Below, one piece after another: positions 5,437 through 5,439 of a stretch of 5,439 nt of DNA. The DNA comes from Prevotellaceae bacterium UBA1720 (GTDB taxonomy: Bacteria > Bacteroidota > Bacteroidia > Bacteroidales > Bacteroidaceae), in the NCBI GenBank assembly GCA_002317475.1, contig DCIS01000100.1, positions 1 to 5,439 on the forward strand, read 5' to 3'. Position numbers and translations under genes: made by a program. Numbering within the stretch: position 1 is the stretch's first letter; each line of letters opens with the position of its first letter. The notes beneath the pieces were generated by a model. The model did not search any database. It saw only the letters and a program-made list of their open reading frames with translations, and was not told the DNA's origin.

Positions 5437-5439
5437 ATT

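Noticed and set aside
1..5439. CRISPR array, insertion sequence, tRNA or phage features
   Set aside because: No regular spaced repeats, transposase, terminal inverted repeats, cloverleaf or phage genes were seen on either strand.

Overview
The window looks like a chromosomal piece of a gut or rumen Bacteroidales bacterium, most likely Prevotella or a close relative. The evidence is: two start-proximal promoters matching the Bacteroidetes TAnnTTTG -7 element (one with a well-spaced -33 TTGC); no Shine-Dalgarno sequence before the secreted-protein gene but an AT-rich leader; a secreted protein ending in the short 'GIY..GLRV..GLYI.NGKKVLVK' tail frequent in Bacteroidales; and an MlaE/MlaF pair of Bacteroidetes type. 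The genus is inferred from memory of related proteins and was not tested by a search. Every gene supported here lies on the minus strand, so transcription runs from high to low coordinates.

Layout in the direction of transcription: (1) 5436-4699, an MlaE-type permease, overlapping by one base (4699) with (2) 4699-3917, an MlaF-type ATPase. Together they form the inner-membrane core of a lipid transporter acting on outer-membrane lipid asymmetry. No MCE substrate-binding protein (MlaD) follows. (3) 3916-3693, an AT-rich intergenic region with short direct and inverted repeats, a -7 element at 3811-3818 and a dyad at the predicted transcription start. (4) 3692-342, one large gene for an exported 1116-residue protein. 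It consists of a signal peptide, two copies of a CBM-like beta-sandwich module, a helical spacer, a second kind of beta module, an Ala-rich helical spacer, a second copy of that second module and a C-terminal sorting-like tail. No catalytic domain is recognisable. (5) 341-173, an intergenic region with a strong rho-independent terminator (310-281), a four-unit heptamer repeat (257-230) and a good Bacteroidetes promoter (224-194). (6) 172-1, the first 57 codons of an exported protein whose start resembles GH95 alpha-L-fucosidases, cut by the window edge.

Functionally, the transporter pair is envelope housekeeping and appears unrelated to the rest. The large modular protein and the GH95-like gene are neighbours with separate promoters and a terminator between them. 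Both are exported, which fits a surface glycan-binding and glycan-degrading setting, but a shared role is inference. The most unusual element is the large modular protein, whose architecture suggests a non-catalytic surface adhesin or glycan binder built by internal duplication.
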